A stretch of 64,000 nt of DNA from Hysterangium stoloniferum. Taxonomy: Eukaryota > Basidiomycota > Agaricomycetes > Hysterangiales > Hysterangiaceae. The stretch spans positions 1 to 64,000 of the forward strand of contig WHVD01000203.1 of assembly GCA_015178975.1 (NCBI GenBank), in the 5' to 3' direction. Position numbers and translations under genes: made by a program. Within the stretch, counting starts at the first letter, position 1. The number at the start of each line of letters is the position of its first letter. Positions 9,506 to 20,661 of the stretch are shown piece by piece. The notes beneath the pieces were generated by a model that saw only the letters and a program-made list of their open reading frames with translations, ran no database searches and was not told the origin of the DNA.

Positions 9506-11538
9506 CTATACAAGGTGCCAAAGAGCATTTGGGACACCACCCCAAGCTTCCTGTGAGGATCCCCCAAGGTCCAAAATGAAGTTTCCCCACCGTTCCCTTT
9601 TTACTCTGAAGGATTCAGCTATTCTCACCTGAGCTAGATTACTAGAGTCCCTGTGCAAGGAGTCGGCCCAGCGTCTGTAGGCCTTCTCTCTGCAGCGAAT
9701 GACTGCATGGACACTAACCGGCGGAGTGGAAATCCGCACGAGAAGAGGAGCATTAGGAAGGGGAGACGAAGACACAGGTAGTGGGGCAGGAACATATGGC
9801 TGCATAGTGGTCTCTGTGAGAGGCGTCAACACGAGGGCCTCGAGTAAATCTACAAGGCCAGCGATAGAGAGAACACTCGCTGAGTCTGGGGGCAGATGGT
9901 GTGGTTCCATTATGATGTGCTGGAACATAGAGAGTTTAATCTCCCGAGCTGCTTGTGCAAAGTTCTCCCCCTCCACAGGATCCTCGAAGGAGAGATAGAA
10001 GTCCTCCATAATCTCAGACGATGGAGCAAGACCCCAACAACCCTTAAGGCTTCCTTGAAGGAGCAGTTGCTGGAGTACCGGCACTAGCTGTGATAGCACC
10101 CTTCTGACGGGAAACTGTTCGGAAGGGTAGTTGACAGCTACTCGCGTCCAGAAAGTGGTGCAGATGGGCTCGGTTGGGGAAGCGAGTTGTCAGGGATGGG
10201 AATAGGGGATCACTCTTGGAGAGGGGTGGTAGCCTTCTGTATCTCCTGTGCCTTTCCGCTCGTCGGGGGAATGATGACATCCGGCATAAGAGGGTCCAAG
10301 TCGACGTCCATTCGCTCCTGTGGATAGTCGTGGATAGGACTACCTAGGGACATGCAGTATGAATATGGAGAGTCGGGAGGGATAGCCAGTGATGGTGGAA
10401 GTGGGGTAGGTACCGGTATAGCCTTGGGGGAAGGGGGTAGATGAGGTGCTAGAATTGGGCCGAGGGAGTGTGTGCTGGGTGGAGGATGGGAGGGACCTCG
10501 AAGCCCGTGACGGCGGAAGTGGGGTAGGTACCGGTATAGCCTTGGGGGAAGGGGGTAGACGAGGTGCTAGAATCAGGACCGAGGGAGTGCTGGGTGGAGG
10601 ATGGGAGGGGGGCTCGAAGTTGGCAAAGGGTGTGGGACTGGAGTCGGGGAAGGTTAGCGTTCCTGTGACAGTTGACTAGGGCGACGACCCCTCCATACCT
10701 TAGATGACGGTTTCTGCATTTGTCGCTGATTGGGGTCACTGGTCACGAAGCAAACTTTCGAGGGGAGGAGGAACCCTTCATGACAATCCTCTCCCAGATA
10801 TCGAACACTATATGCATCATTCCTACCCTCGTCTTCCTCATCCTCATCCGAGGAAAAATCGATTGGTCCCCTATGATATTTTTTTTCTCGTTGGAGCAGT
10901 GCTTGACCATCCCCTCGAGTAAGGGTTATCCGTTGCAGCTTAATACACTGAAGCAATTCCCAGTCATAGAAGATGGTGCCCTCCTTTTCCTTCCAGCTCT
11001 TGGTTCCTGTCATTCTAATGCAAGGCGTCCCACCCTCGCTATCATCTGTCTCTGCGAAGTTGGCCCATTTCTCTCCCAGGGGAGGAAGGATCGGTGTGGA
11101 GGTTCTGTCTCCAAATCGTACTCGGTCCTCATGCCACTGTCACTTGGAGGGGACTCCCTCTCTTACTTCCCTTGCCTCCTGCTGACTCCTATACTCAGTG
11201 CGCCTTTCTCTTTTGTGGGTGAGCCGCCTCGCGTTATGTTCTTCTATAAACGTTTCCTGCCGCCACATCGTAGCAGCGACTTCCTCTGATGACAGTCTGA
11301 AGGAGTGCCCTAACGGCTTACTCCAGTCAGTACTGCTGTTTCCCCCCAGCTCAGCACCAAAGGGAAAGGTCGGCAGGGGAGTTGGTCCTAGGGTACCCCT
11401 GCTGCTCTCGACATTGTCTGTATGAGGCACACGGGTAATGAATGCCCCACCAGTCATGGACGTACTAGCTACCAGGGCCCATGGGACCTTTTTGAACTTA
11501 GGGAGAACTTGCTTGTTTTGTTGGAATGGGAGCATCAT
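9506..11538 (-). pseudogene. Unrecognised extra ORF region after Gypsy pol
   Basis: About 2 kb between the chromodomain and the 3' LTR, in the position where some retroelements carry an env-like gene. On the minus strand, open blocks follow one another with frame changes: 11538-11140 (QQNKQVLPKFKKVPWALVAS, then a charged stretch), 11013-10654 (acidic run FSSDEDEEDEGRNDAY, then CFVTSDPNQRQ), 10739-10449 and 10280-10044 (Pro/Ser-rich), and 10099-9506 (197 aa, EDFYLSFEDPVEGENFAQA). No signal peptide, membrane segment or known domain is visible, so nothing supports an envelope protein. The composition looks coding on the minus strand; the antisense ORF at 10720-11289 is judged a shadow. A 118-bp tandem duplication lies within it. 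Function unknown. Confidence 0.5.
10394..10625 (-). repeat. 118-bp tandem duplication in the extra region
   Basis: Two units offset by 118 bp share GGAAGTGGGGTAGGTACCGG, GTATAGCCTTGGGGGAAGGG and GTGCTAGAAT. It is GC-rich and lies in the Pro/Ser-rich part of the post-pol region. Confidence 0.75.
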
Positions 11539-11886
11539 CGTGCGGCAAGGTGGTGGAGTTGAAAGTGGGGGAAGAACTGCAGATAGGTGAAGGACGTAGT
11601 ATGAAAGATAAAGAAAATTTATGTGTGCTTTTTTATATATATATTGAATTGAAACTCCGCTTGGCTGGACGTTAAATGAGATTCATTAATTGTGGCTGGG
11701 TGTTTGGGTAAATGTGTCCGCCACCAATGAATGATCATCCCCACCGATCGGAAGGAGAGAAAAAATGAAAGAGAATAAAAACTCCATGAAATGGTTCACT
11801 GAACAACTGAGATGTTTCTGAAAGGGAGTTACGAAAGAAATGGAATAAAAGATAGAATAGATGGCTCCTTGATCGCATATATTCCA
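11539..11886. other. Gap between chromodomain and extra ORF region
   Basis: AT-rich, non-coding 350 bp inside the Gypsy element, containing an alternating TATATATA run near 11635. No feature is recognised. Confidence 0.45.
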
Positions 11887-12305
11887 TTAGATTTTGAACA
11901 GTGCCTTGTATGCCCTCAGAAGTGCTGGAGCATTTCTGAGATTAGCACCATTTAACCACGAATCCTCTTCAGGTCCACAACCTTTCCAGTGCATCCTAAA
12001 TAGCAGACAGTTTCGCTGTTTTTGATGTCCAACAATAGCTTCGACCTCATATTCTTCATGATCTGGTTTCAACTCTCTTAGGTTCTCGAGTTGGGGTCTT
12101 GGACCGATGTGGGAGGAGAGAGTTGGTATTTCTGTAGATGGTCCTGGTTAATGACTGGATGCATTGGATACTCTGGGGGAATCTTAAGCCTAAATACTTG
12201 AGGGTTCAGTTTCTCCAGGACCTCAAATGGTCCAATCTGTCTTTGTATTAGTTTCTTCCCAGTTCCCTTGACTTCCACCAGTTCGAGGGAGTGGGGGTTC
12301 ACCAA
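11887..12305 (-). pseudogene. Gypsy integrase C-terminus and chromodomain
   Basis: 12305-12078 carries the integrase C-terminal segment (RQIGPFEVLEKLNPQVFRLK, then IPPEYPMHPVINQDHLQKY), the usual GPF..HPV.HVS-type module. 12072-11887, in another frame, is a chromodomain: EEYEVEAIVGHQ..LLFRMHWKGCGPEEDSWL, with the aromatic/Trp positions that bind methylated histone tails. Chromodomains direct integration to heterochromatin in this lineage. A frameshift and a stop separate the two parts, and a short gap separates them from the integrase core at 12492. Confidence 0.88.
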
Positions 12306-12491
12306 TACGAGGTCTCCCTCAGAGATGTCTTCTACAGGTCTTTGCTTCTTGTTATATGCTCATGCTTGAATTTCTTGGGCTTGAGCGATTGAATCCCGTG
12401 CCATCTGTTGATGATTTTCCAGTTCGAGAATCCATTGATCAGCCATAGGGCTGTCTGATAGTACTCTAGGGACTAGGGGTTTGTCACCTCC

Positions 12492-13409
12492 TCATAGAAC
12501 TCGAGACATTGCTCTCAGAAGGTATCCCATTAATAGGAAGGCCAGAGCATAGTTTGTGGAACTGTGAACAGTTGAGTTGTATGTGTGGACAACCACCTCA
12601 ATCCATTGGGACCAGCTCTCCCTAGTGGAAGCACAATAGGCTCGAAGCATCTGTTCTATGGTCACATTCATATTCTCTGTTTGTCCATCCTTCTGGGGAT
12701 GGTGAGCTGAAGATACCGCAAGGGTGGTACCATAAATCTTACAGACTTCCTGCCAGAACCTGCAGGTCCATCTCTTGTCCCAATCACAGATTATTTGAGA
12801 GGGCAGTCCAAAGGGGCTGGCTACCTGTTTGACAAATATTCGTGCAAATCCTTCTGCTGTAAGGTTCAAGAAGGTAGGTATTGAAATAGCAAAACGAGTC
12901 AATTTATCAACGGCGACAAAGACTGCGGAATACAAATCCTTTCCTGAGTTGGGTAGTCCAGTGATCAGGTCCATAGAAACTACTTCAAAAGGCCTAAAAG
13001 GTATGTTGGCAGGTCTGAGGGCTCCTTGACGAGCAGTGCAATCAACCTTGGTCTTTTGGAAGATGTCGCAGGTATGCACGTACGACATGCAATCTTGCAG
13101 CATTTTTGGCCAAAAGAACCGGTCTTTCATTAGCTTGAACAACTGCTGACATCCGGCGTGTGCTCCCCCAAAAGGGTTATCATGTACCAACTTTAAGATA
13201 GAGTTAGTCATGGTACCGGGTACACAGACTCGACTTTTCCAGTGCGAGTCATGAAAGTACAGGAGTCTGTTTGCTCCCACAAAGTAGTGAGAAGGAGTAA
13301 CAACCGCATTGGGTGAAGGGGTATCTAGGGCATAGAGATTCCTGAAAATGGGGTCTTTCAAGTAACCCTCTAGAAATTTCTTTATGTATCCCTCCTCAAT
13401 ACTGATTAG
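12492..13409 (-). pseudogene. Gypsy integrase core
   Basis: Integrase domain of the Gypsy polyprotein, inserting the cDNA into the genome. On the minus strand: a His-His region around HDNPFGGAHAG, a Cys pair CMSYVHTC, then the catalytic triad as MDLITGLP (Asp), ICDWDKRW (Asp) and HHPQKDGQTEN (Glu). The open stretch from 13361 to 12492 encodes 289 aa. The upstream end is cut at 13409 by the solo LTR 13410-14134, beyond which the frame continues into RNase H. The triad is intact, but the separation from RT and the downstream stops make the locus non-functional. Confidence 0.92.
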
Positions 13410-14134
13410 TGTTACGACCGTGTCACAACCCTATCGGTCCTGAGGTTATCGCCACTTATCAACATTTCAAGTCACCATCTCAGGAAACCATCGGCCCTGA
13501 AGCTGACATATGTTTTTGCAAAGATCAAACTCCGTTTACGCCCACGTCAAAATAACTCGTATTGTCTGGTCAAACTTTTGATACGTCCCTTTTATTATGT
13601 TGATCCGTTCAATCTTATGTTTCACATATGTCTATCTATATTTGTAGTCCTTGAACTATTTCCTTTTATCATAATCCCGCTCTCGGTTATCATCGGCCTC
13701 CGAACTAATCATAAACTTCCTGTTCCTAGTCAAGCTTATTGTTAATGCCATTTTCCGCCCTTCTCCCCATTAGTATTTTCTAGATGCCTGTTACTTGTAT
13801 ATGAACCCGCTGTAGTTGTAGTTACTAGGCAATCAGAATATCGACTCAGAATACCCTCATACGTCTGTAACAGTCCCATACTAAGAACCCCCCCCATCCG
13901 CCTTCGCGTGTGCTCGCCCACTCCCGGCCCCGACCCCTTGGCCCGACACTCGACTTGTCCTTTGGTTCTGATTGGTATCTCACCGAAAGGAGCTCTTTAG
14001 GATTAGTCAGAGCCCGCCCGAAATCTAAGGACACCCTACGGATATTTGCGAGGGCGCAGCACATAAGCTGAAGCCAAGTCCTTCCGATCAGTCCCTGTCG
14101 GCTACCGACATTAGTCAGTTTTCAGTTCTTAACA
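13410..14134 (+). repeat. Solo LTR, Gypsy-type family 3, inside Gypsy pol
   Basis: 725 bp, TGTTACGACCGTG to CAGTTCTTAACA, with perfect target duplication ATTAG (13405-13409 and 14135-14139). It inserted between the RNase H and integrase parts of the minus-strand pol, so it is younger than that element. Its sister copy is 50089-50811. It carries the GCGCAGCACATAAGCTGAAG block shared with family 1. Confidence 0.95.
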
Positions 14135-15118
14135 ATTAGCAACTGAGGGTGACGCAATGCAAAGTCAGACTCGTCTTCCTGATCGTCCCTTACTGCATTA
14201 TGAGAATCCCATTCTGACTGTCGGACCTTTTGAGTCACTCCAAAAGGTTCCATAGAATCGTATATGATAGAGAAGACCGCCTTCTTTGCAGATTTGTCCT
14301 TCCATAGATTTTCCTCAGTACTCTTGTCCAGAGAGGTCGAGGTGATAGCTTGCAAGTCATCTCTAACAGGGCTCACGAAGGCCAGTACTCGAGGGAGTCT
14401 GGACAGTGGGTCCACATTGCTGTGAACTCTTCCTGCTCAGTGTAGAATCTCGAGACCTGGAAATGCAGCGTATATCGCCCCCCATGCAGCTAGTCGATGA
14501 TTAGTGTTTTCATATGATCTAGCCCATTGCAGAGCTGCATGGTCTGTAATGAGCAGAACATGTTCACCTTCAATGAAGGGTTGGAAGTGAACTAGTCCTT
14601 CCTTTGCTGCTAACACTTCCCGTTCAGTAGCGGAATAGTTACATTCAGCGCTTTTCAGAGTGCGACTCCAATATGCGATGACTCATTCAATGGTAACTTC
14701 AGTCTCCTCGAAAGTGGGTCCCCATGAGTCTGACCACTCAATCTTGGGCTGCTTGGTTTTATACTGATGAATGAAGGATGGCACATCCTGCGTGCGATCA
14801 AAAGCCAACTTGGCTTGGGCATAGATTTTAGTGTCCATTAAGTCTCCTAAAGCCATCTTCTGAACTTGTTGGAGACAACAGCCTAGGGCAAAATCCGAAG
14901 CGTCCGTATACAGCTGATAGGGCATCCCGCTAGCTGGATGTCCCAGCACCTGGTGCTGATCCTAGCGTGGCTTTAACATCCTCGTAAGCTCTGACATGTT
15001 CAGCAGTCCACGTCCAGGGTGTTCCCTTCCTTAGGAGTGAGAATAAAGGGGACACCATCCATGAATTGAATGGTACAGTATATACACCGAAAAGTAAAGG
15101 ACCATCCCAAGGAACCAT
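14135..15118 (-). pseudogene. Gypsy RNase H and connection region
   Basis: RNase H of the Gypsy polyprotein, degrading RNA in RNA-DNA hybrids. 14949-14683 contains YQLYTDASDFALGCCLQQ, with the first catalytic Asp in YTDAS. After a stop the frame resumes with a SATEREVLAAKEGL-type stretch (Glu) and LITDHAALQWA (Asp). The 14415 ORF begins MDPLSRLP, the usual VDPLSR end of RNase H, then runs into the inserted LTR at 14134. At least one stop and one frame change lie within it. Confidence 0.85.
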
Positions 15119-16460
15119 TGCAATTCAGAAACCTTAGTGGGTGGGGCTAGTTCCAATATAGCACGAACGTTCTCTTGGTGGGTCGAGAAACCCAACCTGG
15201 ATACTTTATGACCCAACAACAAGATCGAATTATATCCGATAAAACATTTCTTGGGAGAGAGAGTGATGCCGGCCGAAGCAATAGCACCAAGCACCTGATT
15301 TAGGTGGAGCAGATGATCATCCCAATTCTTAGAGAATATTACTATGTTGTCCATGTAGACCAGACAAAAAATCCATAGGTAGGGTGCTAAAACCGTTTGC
15401 ATAATGCATTGAAACATGTGGAGGGGCCATTTCTGAGCCCGAATGGCATCCTTTTAAATTGCCACAGCCCTCTGTGAGATCTGAAGGCTGTTTTGGGCTT
15501 ATCGTCCTCCAACATTTCTAATTGAGTAAACCCAGCTAACATGTCGGAAGAAGAGAGGACGTTTGACCCCAACAGCACTTGCATGATCTCCGATTGACGT
15601 GGTAAAGGGAATTCGTCTGGAACAGTAAGATGATTGAGTTTCCAGTAGTCAATGACCACCCATGGTTTACCATTGCGATATACTATGAAAGCCGGCACCC
15701 CCCAGGGACTTTTAGATGGCTTGATGACACCCTGTTTGAACCAGGTATCCATTTGCTCATCTATAACTCTCCTATTAGCAGGGGAAGAGGGGAACATAGG
15801 CATGGAGATGGGCTGGGTGCCCTCTTTCAAGGGGATAGGGACTCTGCATTCCACTTGCCCTAACTGTCTGTCGACTCCGAAAGCCTTAACGTTCTCAGTC
15901 AAAGCTGATCTGAGACATGGCAGAACTTCCATTGGTATATCTGGTCCCAAATTGACTAGCTTGTGGAGATCCTCTGAGGCCAGTTTCTCATTATCAGCCA
16001 CTGCGGCCATATTAGGACCGGGCAGTTCGAAATCGTCTGCAATCTCTGGTTCAACAGGTGGCTTAGGCCTTTCTGAGGCGAATTGACGGTCCTCCTCAAG
16101 TTGAGAGAGACTTTTGATAAGGTGTGGAATCTTGGTCACGCCGGCTGCCATTAAACCCCTCTCCTCAAGTGACCTGGGCTTGTGAGCCCAACGAGTGGGG
16201 TCATGAATTATCCTGATTGTCTCCCCTCGTCGGATAATCTTAGGGGTTAACGACAGGTTGGCCAAGGGTACTGATGCGCTATTCCTTGAAATTTCCATGA
16301 TTGCGGCAGCTAATATGGAACCATCCTCATTTTGCAATATGATTCCTTTGACAATCCACTCCTCACCCATTAGGTCTTTGACAAAAATAGGCACTAGTCT
16401 GGCTGACTCCGGATCGATGGTGCAGTCTTCCAAGGCTCGTGTGACTCTTTCAGTATGCAC
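15031..16460 (-). pseudogene. Gypsy reverse transcriptase
   Basis: Reverse transcriptase of the element. 16460-15387 (357 aa) holds the N-terminal RT motifs: KPSKSPWGVPAFIVYRNGKP, VVIDYWKLNHLTVPDEFPLP, DMLAGFTQLEM and MPFGLRNGPSTCF. A frameshift near 15400 moves to 15417-15031, which carries the active-site motif as YMDN, where YxDD is expected, followed by the GHKVSRLGF and FLGMVLYFSVYI thumb motifs. The Asp-to-Asn change at the second active-site position would itself be expected to inactivate the enzyme. Protease lies immediately upstream and RNase H downstream. Confidence 0.93.
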
Positions 16461-16564
16461 ACCTTTATCGGGAAGAGAGGTGAGTTTGTCCCGAGAGGGG
16501 CCTTGTTGACAGTGAAGGTCAAAGGTTGAGGTTCCTTAGAAGAACTGGCTGGAATAAAACTGTG

Positions 16565-17836
16565 TCATCCCGGGAGAATAAGCCTAGATCCCAACGGCTG
16601 ATCTCTTAGGGTACCAATTTCGTAGTTAACATGGAAATCTTCTTCTAAGAGAATTGGCACCATCATTCCTCTAACAACATAAGTTTCCGCCACGAACTTC
16701 AGTAAAATTCCACTGTCATCTTCCAGGTAAATAGGAATATCAACATATCCGATGACCTTGGCATTACCTGTGAGCTGGATTAGACGAAGCTTGAGTCCCT
16801 GTTTCAACTTGTACTGGCCCTGCAGCCCCTTGTAGAATTCCTCCGATATGAGAGAAAGATCCGCTCCCATGTCCATTCTGAATTTAATGCATTCGGGTGA
16901 ATCAGGAGTTCCTACATGACCGAAAACATGGAGCGCTGTGACTCCTATGCTAGAGTAACCACTGGGGAGGTCCCATTTTCGATAAAGGATCGTAATATCC
17001 TCCTTCATCAGTCGACTGGGATGAGGGTACTGGATTCTAGGTCTCCTACTTTCCTTGCACAGGGACAGGCTTACGTTCCTGCACTCACTTCGACAAGGAA
17101 TATGTTTCGAGGAGGAATCCAATGCTGGATCACTGTCGCTGTCCTTTGAATCTAGTAGTAAGTCAGGGGGGTTTCCAGGATCAAATGGGAATGCGTCAAC
17201 TTTAGCTCCAGGTGAACAGAGCGAGTCCGAGTTGATTTGTTCGTGATAATCCTGAGTCTGATGGTGGTTCTTGGTCAGGCCCTCAAGGTCCTGCCAGTGT
17301 GCACTCAACCGATCTCCCTTTTTGAAAAAATCTGCAGCAAGTATGGATACGTAGACCTCAGATGGAAGAGCTTCATCAGGCATTTGATTTTCCTCCCTTA
17401 CTAGATTGTTTCTGACCCGAGGTGCATAAATGGAAAAAATAGTCAATTTGTCATCAGAACTATTTACTTGTCCTTGTATAGATAGTCCATGGACCGCTTC
17501 ATATAACCTTTGCTCCTCAGTTTCCTCCGACATATCCTGTGCGGAGCATTTGTTGATAGAGATGTAATGAGACATTTTGCCAGTGTGAGGGCAAGCTATC
17601 TTGAAATGCTCCAGACTTCCGCATATCCAACATTCCTTGGTGGGTTTAACTGAGCTCTTCTTGTTGCTCCTCTCAAAGAACATTTTTCCGTGACGCTTTC
17701 CCTGCATCGGGTTAACGGTGTCTGGAGCGATCCTTCTCATCATGGCTCTCTCATTAGTCTCACTGACAAGAACATGGTTAGGTGAAGAGAGGTTGTTCGT
17801 GGCCCTAAAATCCAATTCCTGACCTTCCGATAACAT
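16565..17836 (-). pseudogene. Gypsy gag C-terminus: zinc knuckle and protease
   Basis: A 423-aa open frame. A CX2CX4HX4C zinc knuckle (CWICGSLEHFKIAC) binds genomic RNA in Gag. About 250 residues later lies the aspartic protease, with FRMDMGADLSLIS in the place of the usual D-S/T-G-A active site. Asp is kept but the next residue is Met, so activity is doubtful. The flap-like region continues to the end of the frame. It precedes the RT frame by about 100 bp, with a stop between. Confidence 0.88.
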
Positions 17837-18107
17837 GACGTGCAGTTTCTGGAACTGGTAACATTCCCTGGTGTGTTTGGACCCAAGTGTTTATCAGAGC
17901 TTCTTGCAGGTTATTAGCATAAGTCTGCAAACTCATGATGTCATCAATGGGTTGTCCTTGAAGAAGGTAAAGCCATTCCATGGGCAGCATGAGAATGAGT
18001 CTGTGTGTTTCATCCCCTCTGTCTTGGTGGAACCCGTACAGGAAATGATACAGTTTAACTCTCCACTGGATGTAGTGGATGGGTGTCTCACGATCGTGAC
18101 CGGCTTG

Positions 18108-19951
18108 TCAAAATTTCATGGCTTCCCATTCTAAGGCCAAGGATTCACACCAGCGAGTTCCAAGCAATCCTTCCACAATGCCCCAAAGAAACGACCCGTG
18201 AGATTGACTGAATTCAGTATGATGCTCACAGTCTAGGGTGCTCCACCAGACCTTAGCATCACCCATGAGTCGTCTTGGCAGAGCAACTCCTAACAGCATG
18301 CTCAAAGAGTCTGATACTTCCACGAGACTCATGATGTCCATGATATAATCCAGGGCCTTGGATTGGGCTCCATCGTATTCAGGGAGGTCAGACCATTTGA
18401 TCTTGATGTCGTTGGTGTTAAGAGTGATCTTCTTGTCCTTAGGTAAGTCATCAATAAGCACACTAGCTTGAGACCGCATCGGAATTCGAAAGGGAGTATT
18501 AGGCACTCCATGGTGGTGCTCCCCACGTCCTGAATTCCCTCCTCGGTCTGAAGTATTCAAACTCCCAGATGAATCGCTAGGGGGTCCTCCTGATGGCAAG
18601 AAATGATTCGAAGTGATTGGCAGAGAATGGTGGGAACCGTCTCAGTTCAGCGATCCTCAACCAGCAACTGGGCCAGCTATACCCTCAGTGAATGCTGTAG
18701 AGAAAGACAGTCGACCCTTGCTGGCGACTGATTGGTTTCTGACAGTGGTCACCTCATTCCCAAAGTTAGGGCTGTTCAAGACTCCTTCAAACGTGATGCG
18801 AGAGTGATGATCTCCCTGGAGAGGCATTGGGCCAGGTTCCATTGGATTTGTCTCTCGATCTCTGTCGTGTTCAGAAGTCGATGTGGCTGAGGTTGATGAA
18901 AAGGAGCGCAGACCTCAATCCTCTTTTCTTGAAGGAGTTCTATCACCTGCGTCCTCATGTCCAGTGGAAAATCCTCCAATATCACGGAATGGTCGAGAGA
19001 ATGTAGGAAACGAGTATCAGGAGACCCATTTAGGTTGCAAACGAACAAATTAGTCGTGGAGAGAGGCGAATCGGGGACCTGAATCGAGTCATTATAGGGG
19101 AGGAGTACCTCTAAACCATCTTATCAAGTCTTCTTTGGTTTCACTTCAACCGACCCCTTAAGGTGAAGTATGCAAACGATAGATTTGGCGTGACTCCATT
19201 GAGAGACTCCTCCAACATATGGATGTACATGTACTAGTAGTCAACCTTAGGCACGACATGATCTCCACCGAGCAGGACGTGTAGGATTTGCAACGCATCA
19301 TCATGCGTATGAAGTGCTTTAAGGAATAGAGAGAACACCTCCTGCTTGAGAATCCTTTTTCCTCCCTCCATAGCGGTTGTCACCTCGTTCGACCATTTGG
19401 GAATTGATTGGGTCAAGTCCTCAAGGCTCCCTGGTCACGTGAATAAATCCCACACCGATAAGATCACCTGATAACAACCTAACCAGACTGCTACAGTCAC
19501 TGGTAAAAGGGGGTAATCCGTATTGTACTCCTCCACAAAGGGAGTAACCTGATTCTCAGAGATTTGATCGGTGTAGTACATATCCCATTGCAAGTCGATG
19601 GGCTGAGCGTAAACCATATGACCTCCGAGGAACTGCTTAAGGATAACCTGTCTTGGAGGAAATGTGAGAATGGGCTCGGGTGCTCGACTAGGCTCAATGT
19701 TGGCTCCAGGGGTGCTCAACTGCCCGGTTGATGAGCGTTCCTCAGGTGGATCAGGGGGAATGTTTCATTGATGATCCAGCTACTACTCCAGAGGGATCCT
19801 CCAGAGGAGCTGATCCTTGAAAGGTCGACAAAGACTTCCTCAAAGTGACATTATGGGGTGGTTCTAGGTTAGCGGGTCTTTGACGAGGCATGGAACTGCT
19901 CGGAGTTGACGAAGACCTCAGTGTTTGGTTCTTGCCCATAGTCATTTGCAT
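18108..19951 (-). pseudogene. Gypsy gag region (fragmented)
   Basis: Starts with ATG at 19951 (MGKNQTLRSSSTPSSSMPRQ), about 70 bp inside the 5' LTR, and continues in a series of shifted blocks: 19719-19435, 19416-19234, 19048-18776 and 18599-18108. The last has PKDKKITLNTNDIKIKWSDL and a VWWSTLDCEHH capsid-like Trp cluster. A further scrap, 17990-17805, links to the zinc-knuckle frame. It forms the structural shell protein of the retroelement particle. Many stops and frame changes make it non-functional. Assignment rests on position and the capsid-like Trp region more than on strong motifs. Confidence 0.75.
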
Positions 19952-20003
19952 GCTCGAGTCTTAGTAGTCAAATAATAGGATCTTTCCTTGTAGGAAAAGA
20001 ATG

Positions 20004-20022
20004 GTCTGACCCGGATCACCAC
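20004..20022 (-). other. Primer binding site of the Gypsy element
   Basis: On the minus strand the 5' LTR ends CTCTTCACA, is followed by GTGG, and the site reads TGGTGATCCGGGTCAGACC. This is a TGG-initiated 18-19 nt stretch, the form expected for a tRNA 3'-end primer. I could not name the tRNA. Confidence 0.6.
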
Positions 20023-20661
20023 TGTGAAGAGTCAATAGATTCTGACTGCTTGATATACGAAGAATAGTGTTTATTCAACTACTATGAGTAAGTATTGACC
20101 GTTCAGTACAATACAGTAGGTTACTAGACTGATAGTACTAGTAGAGAGATGCACTACACATCACAAGAGCAACTGTACAGTTGCTCGTGATGACTAGAAC
20201 AAGAGAAGAGAAGAGTTGACCTTTGCGGTACAACTCATAGCTAGAAGTAAGAGAGATAATCAGCGAAAGACTGAATATCTAGGGTAGAGAGATAGCAGCG
20301 TGAGTCGACACTGTAGTCGACAAGCACAAAGACTTGAGAGTGGGACTCAACCTTCTCAGTTCGAGTCCAAAGACTATTAGTATGCGAGAAGACACTACCT
20401 TTATAGGTAGCTGAGATGTTACCCTTGACACCTCTCGCTATTTGATGTCTGGGTCGTTATGAGGTGGTGTCTGCTGGGTAAAAAGTGTCTGTCTTCTGGC
20501 ACCAAGTGTGCCCACAGGTATACACAAAGCTTCGAACTAAGAAATAAAGGTATGCTCGAAAAGTATAAGGAATTAAAGAAAGGAAACAATACTAGATAAT
20601 AATGTAGTATAATATGTCTAATATTTAACAGCCTAATCATGATATATGCATACCCTTCACA
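20023..20661 (-). repeat. 5' LTR of the Gypsy chromovirus
   Basis: 639 bp, near-identical to 8840-9480. Most differences appear to be transitions, plus a 2-bp deletion in a CT repeat. It directly abuts a Copia gag fragment at 20662. Confidence 0.92.

Larger units (their letters stand above)
8840..20661 (-). mobile_element. Ty3/Gypsy chromovirus, LTR to LTR
   Basis: LTRs at 8840-9480 and 20023-20661 (TGTGAAG..CTTCACA on either strand) enclose, on the minus strand, gag, zinc knuckle and protease, RT, RNase H, integrase and chromodomain in the Ty3/Gypsy order, then about 2 kb of extra open sequence before the 3' LTR. The LTRs differ at roughly 15-20 sites by eye, so this is moderately young. 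A 725-bp foreign solo LTR splits pol. All reading frames are interrupted, so the element is defective. The 5-bp flanks (ATAAT, ATATG) do not match, which suggests a rearrangement after insertion or a recombinant element. Confidence 0.92.

Noticed and set aside
9058-9567. 169-aa minus-strand ORF
   Set aside because: Lies almost wholly in the Gypsy LTR, and the other LTR copy gives a different ORF end; reads as LTR sequence.
10720-11289. 189-aa plus-strand ORF
   Set aside because: Antisense to the minus-strand post-pol region, whose acidic and repeat composition looks more coding; no motif on the plus strand.
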